Assembly: GCF_018118585.1 (NCBI RefSeq)
Contig: NZ_CP069421.1
Location: 744,001-808,000, forward strand
From: Aristaeella lactis
GTDB lineage: Bacteria > Bacillota > Clostridia > Christensenellales > Aristaeellaceae
Length of the DNA stretch: 64,000 nt
Reading direction: 5' to 3'
The notes below the pieces were generated by a model. It did no database searches. It saw only the letters and a list, made by a program, of their open reading frames with translations, and had not been told where the DNA came from. Every line of letters starts with the position of its first letter. Position 1 is the stretch's first letter. The position numbers and the translations under genes are program-made. Below are positions 1 through 9,225 of the stretch, piece after piece.

Positions 1-193
1 CCGTGAGAGAAGCAAAGATGAAGTGCTGCCGTGGGATCATATTGACAGCGGCATCACAAAGCAGTTCCTCTGGCATGAAAAGGAAAAGAGCGAGCGCGCC
101 GAGACAACAAAAGACTGCAGAAAAGGATGCAACGGATGCGGACTGCAGCGGTGGAAGGGAGTATGCTCATATGCGAATGCTCGCAGTGTTTGA
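1..193 (+). CDS. C-terminal end of a B12-binding-type radical SAM protein (TIGR03960-like), partial
   Basis: Only the last ~63 codons are present, with codons starting at base 2 and a TGA stop at 191-193. The translation contains PWDHIDSGITKQFLWHEKEK followed by a cysteine cluster (DCRKGCNGCGLQRWKGVC). Both are typical of the C-terminus of the radical SAM protein that is paired, and often fused, with DUF2344 in Clostridia. The next gene is that DUF2344 partner, starting inside this one, which supports the call. The family lies next to ribonuclease G in many genomes; its substrate is not known to me. The catalytic radical SAM and cobalamin-binding parts lie upstream of the window. The gene lacks its start here, so it is easily missed in favour of the +1-shifted frame. 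Confidence 0.8.
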   Translation, partial: RERSKDEVLPWDHIDSGITKQFLWHEKEKSERAETTKDCRKGCNGCGLQRWKGVCSYANARSV

Positions 194-845
194 AAAAGGA
201 GAAAGAATCCGGCATATCGGGCACCTGGATATCCAGCGCAGCGTACAGCGCGGCCTGCGCAGGAGCGGGCTTCCAGTAGCCTACTCAAACGGTTTCAACC
301 CCCATATTCTGATCACTTTCGCCAGCGCGTTATCCACGGGAGCCTGCGGTAAGCGGGAAATCATGGATGTCACCATGGCTGAGGATGTGAGTGAGGAGGA
401 GTTCCTCACACGGATGAATCAGGCAATGCCTCCGGAAATGCAGCTGTCTGAAGCACGGGCGGTGGACCAGAAGCATCCGGCACTGATGGCCAGCCTCCGG
501 GCGGCTGAATATGACCTGCTGATCCGCGAAAAGGATACAGCAGACAAGCTGGTCGGGGCAATTTCTGCTATGATGGAAAAGGATGCTGTCCTTGCGACGC
601 GAAAGACCAAAACCGCTGTCAGGGAATGTGACATCAAACCGCTTATTTATGAACTGAAGGGCGAGGGACAGCATATTTATGCCACCCTCGTGCTGACAGA
701 AAAGGAAGCCTGCAAACCGGGAATGCTGATAGAGGCACTCGCAAAAGAAGCAGGCATTGAAGGCGAGATCCGGGTGCTGATCACACGTACCGGCCTGCTG
801 GGAATGGATGAGAACGGGAACCTGGTTCCCCTGGAGACACTTTAA
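171..845 (+). CDS. DUF2344 / TIGR03936 family radical SAM-associated protein
   Basis: A 224-residue protein starting MRMLAVFEKGERIRHIGHLD, the signature opening of the DUF2344 family (the HIGHLD and GFNPHI stretches are conserved). The ATG at 171 is chosen because GGAAGGGA at 153-160 precedes it at good spacing and the length fits the family. A longer reading back to base 3 would only re-read the upstream radical SAM gene in another frame. It overlaps that gene by 23 bases, suggesting translational coupling. In many Clostridia the two are one polypeptide. The function is unknown; proximity to RNase G suggests an RNA-related role, which is inference. Confidence 0.88.
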   Translation: MRMLAVFEKGERIRHIGHLDIQRSVQRGLRRSGLPVAYSNGFNPHILITFASALSTGACGKREIMDVTMAEDVSEEEFLTRMNQAMPPEMQLSEARAVDQKHPALMASLRAAEYDLLIREKDTADKLVGAISAMMEKDAVLATRKTKTAVRECDIKPLIYELKGEGQHIYATLVLTEKEACKPGMLIEALAKEAGIEGEIRVLITRTGLLGMDENGNLVPLETL

Positions 846-847
846 AG

Positions 848-1954
848 ATGATCAGGAACATTATTCAGGGTCCGGAATTCTGCGCTGTTACGGAAGACGG
901 AGTTCTTGTGGAGTATATACAGGAAGATCCGTCCCGGCAGTGCGGCGATATCCTGACCGGCAGGATTGACAGGCTGATGCCGGGACTGAACTGCGCATTT
1001 GTGGATATAGGCCGGAAAAAAAGCGGATTTCTTCCGCTTGATGAACAAAGCAGCAGTTTTACCGGCAGCAAGCCGCGGTCAGGTGAAAAAATCATACTGC
1101 AGATCAAAAAGGAGGAGACCGGTTCCAAAGGCGCTTTTCTGACAAGGGACGTGACCTTTCCGGGAAACACGGTTATCCTGATGCCGCTTAACCGTTTTAT
1201 CGGCGTCAGCAGCCGGACAGAAGACGAAGAAATCCGGGACAGGCTGAAGACGCTTGGCAGGGAAATCGCCGCAGGCAGGTTCGGACTTGTGCTCAGGAAG
1301 GCCGCTGAGACCGCTGACGCTGAAACGATCCGCGGGGAAGCAGAATCGTTGTATGAACAATGGATCGCATTAACAGAAACCGCAGCCTCCATCGGGAAAC
1401 CCGGCACCGTTTTATACTCCGGCAGTGCTGCCGAACAACTGAAGCAGGACTATGCGTCACGCGGTATTGATATGGTTCAGGAAACGGAAACCCTGAGTCC
1501 GGATATCAGGAAACAGCTGACAACAGCTACAGAAAGAAAGCTTACGCTTCCGGGCGGCGGAAATATCGTTGTGGACCGCTGCGAGGCCATGACCGTGATC
1601 GACGTGAATACCGCTTCGTTTTCGGGACACGGCATGAAGGAACAAACTATCCTGGAAACCAACCTGGAAGCCTGCCGGATGATTGCCCGGCAGGTCAGGC
1701 TCAGGAACATCAGCGGAATCATCCTGATTGACTTCATTGACATGGACAGTGATACCGACCGGATCCGGGTTCAGCAGGAACTGACGGAATGCTTCAGCTG
1801 CGACAGGATCAAAACGGTCATTCATGGATGGACAAGTCTTGGTTTGCTTGAGATGACAAGGAAACGTACAAGGCCGGCGCTATATGAAGAACTATTTAAG
1901 GTCTGCCCATCCTGCGGAGGAACAGGATACAGACTGAGGGAGCAGAAAGAATGA
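848..1954 (+). CDS. rng: Ribonuclease G (RNase E/G family, short form)
   Basis: A 368-residue endoribonuclease for single-stranded A/U-rich RNA, used in rRNA maturation and mRNA decay. The N-terminal ~100 residues form an S1-like domain (GDILTGRIDRLMPGLNCAFVDIG). The DNase I-like catalytic part carries the two metal-binding aspartates, D252 in VIDVNTASFSG and D295 in ILIDFIDMD. The C-terminal CPSCGGTG at about 353-360 is the zinc-link used for dimerisation. It is shorter than E. coli RNase G (489 residues) but has all signature motifs. It begins two bases after the DUF2344 stop and overlaps miaB by four bases, so all three are probably one transcript. Confidence 0.95.
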   Translation: MIRNIIQGPEFCAVTEDGVLVEYIQEDPSRQCGDILTGRIDRLMPGLNCAFVDIGRKKSGFLPLDEQSSSFTGSKPRSGEKIILQIKKEETGSKGAFLTRDVTFPGNTVILMPLNRFIGVSSRTEDEEIRDRLKTLGREIAAGRFGLVLRKAAETADAETIRGEAESLYEQWIALTETAASIGKPGTVLYSGSAAEQLKQDYASRGIDMVQETETLSPDIRKQLTTATERKLTLPGGGNIVVDRCEAMTVIDVNTASFSGHGMKEQTILETNLEACRMIARQVRLRNISGIILIDFIDMDSDTDRIRVQQELTECFSCDRIKTVIHGWTSLGLLEMTRKRTRPALYEELFKVCPSCGGTGYRLREQKE

Positions 1955-3348
1955 GAACAGCGGAAATACTTGTTTCACAGGAAGAAACGGAGCGGCAGGA
2001 ACGGTTTACGGAAATGATCCGGACACTTCCGCACAGGCCGCATTACTATCATGTTGTAACTTACGGATGCCAGATGAACGCACATGACTCCGAAAAAATC
2101 GCGGGTATGCTTGACCGGATGGGAATGGAGCCGTCCACCGTGCGGGAAGAGGCTGATTTTGTCATATTCAACACATGCTGCGTCAGGGAAAACGCAGAGA
2201 GACGTGCCCTGGGCAATGTCACATGGCTGAAGGAAGTCCGGAAAAGCAAGCCGGATATGATCATTGCTGTCTGCGGGTGTATGATCCAGGAACCTGGGAT
2301 GGCTGAAACCATTCTGAAACAGTATAAATTTGTGAATCTCGCTTTCGGCACGTCAAACCTCCATAAACTGCCGGAACTGCTGTATGAAACACTGGACAGC
2401 GGTATGCAGCATGTCTGCGTGGAGGATAAGGACGTTATCGCGGAAGGCCTTCCGGTTCGCAGGCTCAGGCAGGACGCGGCGTACCTGACAATCATGTACG
2501 GCTGCGATAATTTCTGCAGTTTCTGTATTGTTCCGTATGTACGGGGCAGGGAGCGGAGCCGTGATATGAAGGCTATCCTATATGAGGCAGAGGGCCTTGC
2601 AAAGAGCGGCGTGAAAGAAATCATGCTTCTTGGACAGAATGTAAACAGTTACGGAAAAGGACTGCCGGACCATCCGACCTTCGCCTCCCTGCTCAGGGAG
2701 CTGGATGGAATCGGTATTCCGCGTATCAGGTTTATGACAAGCCATCCCAAGGATCTGAGTGATGAACTGATTGAGGTAATGAGCAGCAGCAGACACATCC
2801 TGCCGCAGTTCCATCTGCCCGTACAGAGCGGTAACGATGAAATCCTGAAAAAGATGAACCGCCACTATACACGGGAACAATACCTGGACCGGGTTCGGAA
2901 ACTGAGGGAAGCGATTCCCGGTATCGGACTGAGCACAGATATTATTGTCAGTTTCCCCGGGGAAACTGATGAACAATTTGAAGATACAATGAGCCTTGTA
3001 AAGGAAGTAAGGTACGACAGCGCATTTACGTTTATATACAGTCCGCGCACCGGAACTAAGGCTGCCAGAATGGAAGGACTGATTCCGGATGAGGTGTCGA
3101 CGGATAGAATACAGCGCCTTATCGCGCTGCAGGAAAGCCTTCAGCAGGAAACACTGAAACGGTTTATCGGACAGGAAGAAGAAATCCTTGTTGAGGGACT
3201 GAGCCGGAGAAGCAAACTTGCGGTTTCCGGAAAAGGAAGGCACGGAATATCAGTGACCGTTGACGGCAACGAGGCAGATATAGGCCGGATTCTTCCCTGC
3301 AGGATCACCGGACTGAAAAACAATACCCTGATGGGGGAAAGAATCTGA
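1951..3348 (+). CDS. miaB: tRNA-2-methylthio-N6-dimethylallyladenosine synthase MiaB
   Basis: A 465-residue radical SAM methylthiotransferase that adds the 2-methylthio group to i6A37 of tRNAs reading UNN codons. The N-terminal UPF0004 domain supplies three cysteines for the auxiliary cluster (TYGCQMN, FNTCCVREN, AVCGCM). The radical SAM cluster is C185-x3-C189-x2-C192 in GCDNFCSFCIVPYVRG, and a TRAM domain closes the protein. The start overlaps the RNase G stop (ATGA). MiaA, which makes the i6A substrate, is encoded 5 kb downstream in the same run of genes. Confidence 0.97.
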   Translation: MRTAEILVSQEETERQERFTEMIRTLPHRPHYYHVVTYGCQMNAHDSEKIAGMLDRMGMEPSTVREEADFVIFNTCCVRENAERRALGNVTWLKEVRKSKPDMIIAVCGCMIQEPGMAETILKQYKFVNLAFGTSNLHKLPELLYETLDSGMQHVCVEDKDVIAEGLPVRRLRQDAAYLTIMYGCDNFCSFCIVPYVRGRERSRDMKAILYEAEGLAKSGVKEIMLLGQNVNSYGKGLPDHPTFASLLRELDGIGIPRIRFMTSHPKDLSDELIEVMSSSRHILPQFHLPVQSGNDEILKKMNRHYTREQYLDRVRKLREAIPGIGLSTDIIVSFPGETDEQFEDTMSLVKEVRYDSAFTFIYSPRTGTKAARMEGLIPDEVSTDRIQRLIALQESLQQETLKRFIGQEEEILVEGLSRRSKLAVSGKGRHGISVTVDGNEADIGRILPCRITGLKNNTLMGERI

Positions 3349-3362
3349 GGAGGACACAAAGC

Positions 3363-3767
3363 ATGCGCACTGTTATGATGAAAGCACAGGAACTGGCTGA
3401 ATCCATCCTGGACAGCGAAATATACCAGAAAATGAAACAGCAGGAAAACGCTGTCCGGCGTGATCCGGAAGCGGCGAAAGCGCTGGGTGATATGATCGAA
3501 AAAAGGAACAGGGTGGAAAACATCCTTTCCGCGGCGGATATGGATCCGAATGAACTGGCGGAAGCCAGCCGGGAAATGGAAGAAGCGGAAAAACGGATGA
3601 ATGAGAATGAGATGATCCAGTCCCTGAAGGATTGCCGGAAGGATTTCCAGACCATGATGGACAATGTCAACAAAATCCTCAGGCTGGTGATCACAGGGGA
3701 AACAGAGGACGATACAAAATTTTCCGGATGCGGCGGTAACTGCTCCGGCTGCAGCGGATGCCGCTGA
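3363..3767 (+). CDS. YlbF/YmcA-family protein with a C-terminal four-cysteine tail
   Basis: A 134-residue, almost entirely helical protein of the YlbF/YmcA (DUF964) family, with long charged helices (for example EASREMEEAEKRMNE). In Bacillus, YlbF, YmcA and YaaT (RicT) form the Y-complex, which carries iron-sulfur clusters and acts with RNase Y in mRNA processing. The last 12 residues hold C123-x3-C127-x2-C130-x2-C133, a compact metal- or cluster-binding motif by appearance. The ribosome binding site GAGGAGG overlaps the miaB stop codon. A ricT homologue lies at 59.9 kb. Placement between miaB and mutS is common in Clostridia. Fe-S binding here is inference. Confidence 0.88.
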   Translation: MRTVMMKAQELAESILDSEIYQKMKQQENAVRRDPEAAKALGDMIEKRNRVENILSAADMDPNELAEASREMEEAEKRMNENEMIQSLKDCRKDFQTMMDNVNKILRLVITGETEDDTKFSGCGGNCSGCSGCR

Positions 3768-3780
3768 GAAAGGGAGCAGA

Positions 3781-6378
3781 ATGGCACTTTCACCCATGAT
3801 GCAGCAGTATCTTCGCATACATGATCAATACGCGGACTGCCTGCTGCTCTTCCGCCTGGGAGATTTTTACGAACTTTTCTTCGAAGACGCCAAAACAGCT
3901 TCCAGGGAACTTGAACTGACACTTACAGGAAAAGACTGCGGACTGGAGGAACGCGCGCCCATGTGCGGTGTTCCGTACCATTCCGTCAATACCTATATTG
4001 AAAAACTGATATCCAAGGGATATAAGGTTGCCATCTGCGAACAGATGGAGGATCCTGCACTGGCCAAAGGGCTTGTTGAACGGGATGTGGTCCGGGTGAT
4101 CACGGCCGGAACGGTGACAGACCCGACTATGCTTGAGGATAAGGCGAACAACTACCTGATGTGTATTTTCCTGGACGGGAAGAAAACAGGGATTGCCTAC
4201 ACAGATGTATCCACGGGCGAATTTTATGTGATGGAGCCCGAGATGAACCTGCTCCGGGCACAGATCGCACGGGTCAACCCTATGGAGGTGATCTGCAACG
4301 ACCCTCCGCAGCTGACGGCGATCACAGGAGATCATGTGCGCGGCCTGAGCGGACAGCCCCAGACATGGTTCCAGCGCCGCAATGCCGAAGAGATGCTCTG
4401 TGATCATTTTCACCTGACGCAGCTTACTTCACTCGGGCTCACAGACAGGAAGGAAGCCGCGTGCGCCGCGGGAGCGCTGCTACGGTATCTTCATGAAACA
4501 CAGAAAAACAGCCTGGAGCATATCAGGACACTCCGTTTTGCGGAAAACGGAAAGACTATGCTCCTGGACCAGAATACGCGGAGGAACCTGGAACTGACAG
4601 AAAGCCTGAGGGGCGACCGCAGGAAAGGCACCCTGCTTGGATTGCTTGACAAAACAAGCACAGCGATGGGCGGCCGACTTCTGCGGAGCTGGGTGGAACA
4701 GCCGCTTCTGGATCAGAAAGAGATCAACCAGCGGCTGGATGCTGTAGCTGAACTGGTCAGTGACAGGATCCTTGGCATGACGCTTTCCGAGGAACTGGAA
4801 GGGGTTTATGACCTGGAAAGGCTGATGAATAAAGTCGCGTACCGCAACGTGAACGCAAGAGACTGCCTTGCGCTTTGCGCGAGCCTCAAACGGATTCCGG
4901 GCCTCCGTAAGCTTCTCGAAAACGCGTCCTGTTCTGAACTGGTCAGGATCCGGGAAGAACTGAATCCCCTGGAAGACATGACGGATCTGCTGGAACGTGC
5001 CATCCATCCTGACGCGCCCGTCGTAATAACAGAGGGAGGCATTATCAGGGAAGGTTATTCAGCCATACTGGATGAATACCGCGAAGCCCAGACGAACGGA
5101 AAACAGTGGATCCTGGACCTGGAAGCAAAAGAGAGGGAAGATACGGGCATCCGGAACCTCAGGATTCAATACAATAAAGTATTCGGCTATTATATTGAGG
5201 TGACCAAAAGCTTCCTTCACCTTGTTCCTGAAAGGTATATCAGGAAACAGACCCTGACAAATGCCGAACGCTACATGACACCTGAGCTGAAAGAAGTGGA
5301 GCAGAAGATTATCGGAGCGCAGGAACAGAGCGTACGGCTTGAACTTCAGCTTTTCACGGAGATCAGGGACAGCATCGCTGAAAGGATCGGCAGTATTCAG
5401 CAGACAGCTTTCGCGGTCAAAAAACTGGATGCGTATCAAAGCCTCAGCAGGATTGCTTCTGAAAACCATTATGTAAGGCCTGTCATGACAGAAGACGGAT
5501 CCCTTTCCATCACAGAGGGACGGCATCCTGTTGTGGAACAGAACATGAAAGACGGCGAGTTTATCCCCAACGATACCGTGCTGGATTGCGATGAAAACCG
5601 GATGATGATCATCACCGGCCCCAATATGGCAGGTAAAAGTACATACATGAGACAGGTTGCCCTGATCTGCCTGATGGCGCAGATCGGCAGCTTTGTCCCG
5701 GCCAAAGAAGCATGCCTGCCGGTCTGCGACCGGATTTTCACCAGGGTCGGCGCCAGCGATGACCTGGCAAGCGGGCAGAGCACATTCATGGTGGAAATGA
5801 GCGAAACAGCCCATATACTGAGGAACGCGACACGAAACAGCCTGATCATCCTGGACGAAATCGGCAGGGGCACAAGCACTTTTGACGGATTGTCCATAGC
5901 CTGGGCTGTTGTTGAGTACATCGCGGACAAGGAAAGAATCGGCGCGAAAACGCTGTTTGCCACGCATTATCATGAACTGAGCGAACTGGAAGGCCATCTG
6001 GAAGGGGTCAAGAACTTCTGCATTTCCGTGAAGGAACACGGAGAAGATGTGATTTTCCTCCGGAAGATTGTCCGGGGAGGAGCCGATAAGAGCTTTGGCG
6101 TACATGTGGCAAGGCTGGCAGGAGTTCCTCATCCGGTCATTGTACGGGCACATGAAATACAGGCCAGGCTTGAAGTCAGCGATATCAACCAGAATACCAT
6201 CGGGCAGAATATTCTCGGCGAGGAGTCTGTACTGAGAAAAAATGAACAGATGGATCTGTTTGAGTATAAAAAGGATGAGATCATACAGGAACTGCAGCAG
6301 ATTGATGTAATGGCGATTACGCCTATGGACGCGATGAACACACTGTTCCTGCTGAGAGAAAAAGCAAGGAAGCTTTAA
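3781..6378 (+). CDS. mutS: DNA mismatch repair protein MutS
   Basis: An 865-residue mismatch sensor. The N-terminal mismatch-binding motif GDFYELFFEDA contains the conserved F-x-E. It is followed by connector, lever and clamp regions, then the ABC-type ATPase with Walker A at about 613-620 (GPNMAGKST), a signature region (ASDDLASGQSTFMVEM) and Walker B (LIILDEIGRGTSTFDG). The length matches the family. AAAGGGAG precedes the ATG. mutL follows after 26 bases, so sensor and matchmaker are co-expressed. Confidence 0.98.
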   Translation: MALSPMMQQYLRIHDQYADCLLLFRLGDFYELFFEDAKTASRELELTLTGKDCGLEERAPMCGVPYHSVNTYIEKLISKGYKVAICEQMEDPALAKGLVERDVVRVITAGTVTDPTMLEDKANNYLMCIFLDGKKTGIAYTDVSTGEFYVMEPEMNLLRAQIARVNPMEVICNDPPQLTAITGDHVRGLSGQPQTWFQRRNAEEMLCDHFHLTQLTSLGLTDRKEAACAAGALLRYLHETQKNSLEHIRTLRFAENGKTMLLDQNTRRNLELTESLRGDRRKGTLLGLLDKTSTAMGGRLLRSWVEQPLLDQKEINQRLDAVAELVSDRILGMTLSEELEGVYDLERLMNKVAYRNVNARDCLALCASLKRIPGLRKLLENASCSELVRIREELNPLEDMTDLLERAIHPDAPVVITEGGIIREGYSAILDEYREAQTNGKQWILDLEAKEREDTGIRNLRIQYNKVFGYYIEVTKSFLHLVPERYIRKQTLTNAERYMTPELKEVEQKIIGAQEQSVRLELQLFTEIRDSIAERIGSIQQTAFAVKKLDAYQSLSRIASENHYVRPVMTEDGSLSITEGRHPVVEQNMKDGEFIPNDTVLDCDENRMMIITGPNMAGKSTYMRQVALICLMAQIGSFVPAKEACLPVCDRIFTRVGASDDLASGQSTFMVEMSETAHILRNATRNSLIILDEIGRGTSTFDGLSIAWAVVEYIADKERIGAKTLFATHYHELSELEGHLEGVKNFCISVKEHGEDVIFLRKIVRGGADKSFGVHVARLAGVPHPVIVRAHEIQARLEVSDINQNTIGQNILGEESVLRKNEQMDLFEYKKDEIIQELQQIDVMAITPMDAMNTLFLLREKARKL

Positions 6379-6404
6379 ACAGCTGTCACAAGAGGGAGAA
6401 TGAC

Positions 6405-8285
6405 ATGGGAAAAATCAGACCACTGAGCGAAAACCTGATTGGCAAAATCGCTGCGGGTGAAGTTGTGGAACGACCCGCTGCAGCCATCAAGGAGCTGGTT
6501 GAAAACAGCCTGGATGCCGGCGCGACAACGGTGACTGTGGAAATCCGGGAAGGCGGATTGTCCTATATCCGCGTATCTGATAACGGCAGCGGTATTGATG
6601 AAAGCGATATCAGGATGGCGTTTGAACGCCACGCGACCAGCAAAATCAGCAGGGAACAGGATCTGGATTCCATTGCCACACTCGGTTTCCGCGGTGAAGC
6701 TTTAGCCAGTATAGCGGCTGTATCGAAGGTTACCATGACAACCCGGACGGCCGGCAGGGAAACCGGCCTTAAAGTGACAAATGAGGGCGGAAAGATAACC
6801 GATATCAAGGAAACAGCCTGCCCGCAGGGAACCACCATCACTGTTTCAGATCTGTTCTATAATGTGCCGGTCCGGAAAGGATTTATGAAGAAATCCGGCC
6901 AGGAAGCAACAGCTGTTCATGACCTGATGACACAGATGCTGCTCAGCAGGCCGGATGTCAGCTTCCGGTATATATCAAACGGGAAAACAGAATACCATTC
7001 CCCGGGAGACGGACAAACAGCCACGGCGATGCAGACGGTGTACGGAAGCCGCGCTATGAAGGAAATGAAGGCGGTGGATGATCACGGAAACGGCCTTGTG
7101 ATAAAGGGATATGTCGGTATCGGAGAAAACGCGAGAGGCAACCGGAGCCAGGAGTTTTTCTTCATTAACGGCAGGGTTATGCACAGCAAAATCCTGAACG
7201 ATGCGGTCGAAACAGCCTGCAGGGAACGCGTTATGATCGGTAAATTCCCTGTATGCGCCTTATATATCACGATTGCCTATGAAGCAGTGGATGTGAATGT
7301 CCATCCGAACAAACTGCAGGTTCGGTTCAGGGATGAGACAGGCGTCTATGAGGCAGTAATGAGCGCTGTTCTGAATGCGATCAGGGTAAGGGATGCCTTT
7401 GAACAACCTGTTGAAATGGTCCTGAACAAAGGAAGGGAACCCGACCGTCAGCCTGTGTATAAAGAAAGCGTTAAACCTTTTATCATTCAGGACAGCATAG
7501 TCCAGGTCAGTAAAACGCTCCCGCCGGAAGCGGCCGCGCCTGTTCCGCAGGAAAGACCGGTACCGGAATTCAGGGAAGTCAGGAAAACAGAGGATATCCG
7601 CCCCTTTACGCCTGATATTCCTGAAAAACAACCTGCTTCTGTTTATACAGCTCCGCAGTTTTCTGCCGTGAAAGAATCTGCTGAACAGATCAACACCATC
7701 CTGCCGGATATCAAAAAACCCATGAAGGTGTTCGGCGCACTGTTCAATACATTTATTCTTGTGGAATATGAGGATCAGCTGCTGATGGTGGACCAGCACG
7801 CGGTCCATGAGCGGCTTCTTTTTGACAAGCTGATGCAGGAACAGAGAAGCCAGGCAGGGCAGGAGCTGCTTGTGCCTGTTATCATCAGCGTCACCAATGC
7901 GGAACAGAGGCTGCTGGAAGATAACCGTGATACACTGGAAAGCATCGGACTTGTGGTGGAATCTTTCGGAGAACGTGACATAGCGGTCAGGACGATTCCG
8001 ATGATCCTTGGCGAAACCCAGACACAGGATTTTATACGGGAAGTGATCACGGAACTGGAAAACGGAAAAGAACCGACCTTTGAGAAAAAACGGACAGCGC
8101 TGTTGCAGACTGCCTGCAAACATGCCGTTAAGGGCGGTGAGGCACTGACCGAGGATGAGCTGCGCAGCCTGCTGGACACGATGATCGAGAAAAAAGTAAC
8201 GCCCACCTGTCCGCACGGACGTCCCCTGGTTGTAGCCATTACACACTATGAACTGGATAAAAAGTTTAAGAGAATACAGAAATAA
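6405..8285 (+). CDS. mutL: DNA mismatch repair protein MutL
   Basis: A 626-residue mismatch repair matchmaker. The N-terminal GHKL ATPase has ELVENSLDAGAT, DNGSGI and GFRGEAL. A proline- and charge-rich linker (about 340-430) precedes the dimerisation/endonuclease domain. That domain carries DQHAVHE at 463-469, an ACKHAVKGG motif and CPHGRP near the C-terminus, so it is the nicking type of MutL expected in bacteria lacking MutH. In DQHAxxExxxxE the last glutamate reads aspartate here (DQHAVHERLLFD). This is conservative but worth noting. The gene lies between mutS and miaA. Confidence 0.97.
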   Translation: MGKIRPLSENLIGKIAAGEVVERPAAAIKELVENSLDAGATTVTVEIREGGLSYIRVSDNGSGIDESDIRMAFERHATSKISREQDLDSIATLGFRGEALASIAAVSKVTMTTRTAGRETGLKVTNEGGKITDIKETACPQGTTITVSDLFYNVPVRKGFMKKSGQEATAVHDLMTQMLLSRPDVSFRYISNGKTEYHSPGDGQTATAMQTVYGSRAMKEMKAVDDHGNGLVIKGYVGIGENARGNRSQEFFFINGRVMHSKILNDAVETACRERVMIGKFPVCALYITIAYEAVDVNVHPNKLQVRFRDETGVYEAVMSAVLNAIRVRDAFEQPVEMVLNKGREPDRQPVYKESVKPFIIQDSIVQVSKTLPPEAAAPVPQERPVPEFREVRKTEDIRPFTPDIPEKQPASVYTAPQFSAVKESAEQINTILPDIKKPMKVFGALFNTFILVEYEDQLLMVDQHAVHERLLFDKLMQEQRSQAGQELLVPVIISVTNAEQRLLEDNRDTLESIGLVVESFGERDIAVRTIPMILGETQTQDFIREVITELENGKEPTFEKKRTALLQTACKHAVKGGEALTEDELRSLLDTMIEKKVTPTCPHGRPLVVAITHYELDKKFKRIQK

Positions 8286-8297
8286 ACGGAGCTGCAT

Positions 8298-9215
8298 ATG
8301 AAGGATCAGATCACCTGCAGGGTGCTGACAGGACCGACAGCCAGCGGAAAGACAGACCTGGGAATCCGGCTTGCTCTGGAGCAGGGATGGGCTGTTCTGT
8401 GTATGGACAGTATGCAGATCTACAGGAGAATGAATATAGGCACAGCCAAACCGACGGCTGAGGAGATGCGGGACGTGCCGCATTATCTGCTTGATATCTG
8501 TGAACCTGATGATGAATATTCTGTATCCCAGTACAGGGATGACGCGGAACGGCTGGTTGCTGATCTGGCCGGGAAGGGGCAGGAAGTCCTTTTTATCGGC
8601 GGGACTGTTCTGTACCTTCAGGCACTCATGCATCCGATGGGTATGGGCCTTACTCCGGCCAATGAAGCACTTCGGAAAGAACTGGGGAAGCAGGCGGAAA
8701 CAGCGGAGGGCAGAATCGCTCTGCATGAAAGACTGAGACGTATTGATGAAGTGACCGCGCAAAAACTGCCTGTCAATGATGTCAGACGGGTTATCCGTGC
8801 CATAGAAGTGTGGGAAGATACCGGCATTCCGTTTTCGCAGCAGCCCAGGCGTGAAGAACACAGCCCGTTCCGGTGGAAAGCGGTCTCCACACAGATGGAC
8901 AGGGCTCTTTTGTATGAAAGGATCAACAGGCGCGTATCGGATATGATCCGGAACGGCCTGAAAGAAGAAGTAACCTCGCTGCTGGAGGAAGGCGTGCGTG
9001 AAGACGCGCAAAGTATGAACGGGCTGGGATATAAGGAAATGATCCCCTGCATTCGCGGCGAATACAGCCTGGAGGAAGCGGCAGAAAAAATCCGGACGGG
9101 GACAAGGCATTATGCGAAAAGGCAGATGACTTTTCTTCGCAGGGAAGACAGTATAACCTATGTGAGAACGGACATGGATAACGCTTATGAGCAGATCAGA
9201 AGCATCCTGCTGTGA
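8298..9215 (+). CDS. miaA: tRNA dimethylallyltransferase MiaA
   Basis: A 305-residue enzyme transferring a dimethylallyl group from DMAPP to A37 of tRNA, giving i6A, the substrate of MiaB. The P-loop GPTASGKT lies at residues 12-19, followed by DSMQIYRRMNIGTAKPT and the insertion/swinging region with VRRVIRAIEV. GGAG precedes the ATG. It starts 13 bases after mutL. Confidence 0.97.
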   Translation: MKDQITCRVLTGPTASGKTDLGIRLALEQGWAVLCMDSMQIYRRMNIGTAKPTAEEMRDVPHYLLDICEPDDEYSVSQYRDDAERLVADLAGKGQEVLFIGGTVLYLQALMHPMGMGLTPANEALRKELGKQAETAEGRIALHERLRRIDEVTAQKLPVNDVRRVIRAIEVWEDTGIPFSQQPRREEHSPFRWKAVSTQMDRALLYERINRRVSDMIRNGLKEEVTSLLEEGVREDAQSMNGLGYKEMIPCIRGEYSLEEAAEKIRTGTRHYAKRQMTFLRREDSITYVRTDMDNAYEQIRSILL

Positions 9216-9225
9216 GGAGGAACGC

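Noticed and set aside
5059-6153. 364-codon minus-strand frame opposite mutS
   Set aside because: mutS motifs on the plus strand are complete; the antisense frame has no recognisable domain.
9187-9225. Upstream start for the PLP enzyme
   Set aside because: It overlaps miaA by 29 bases without a ribosome binding site; GAGGAGG supports the ATG at 9226.
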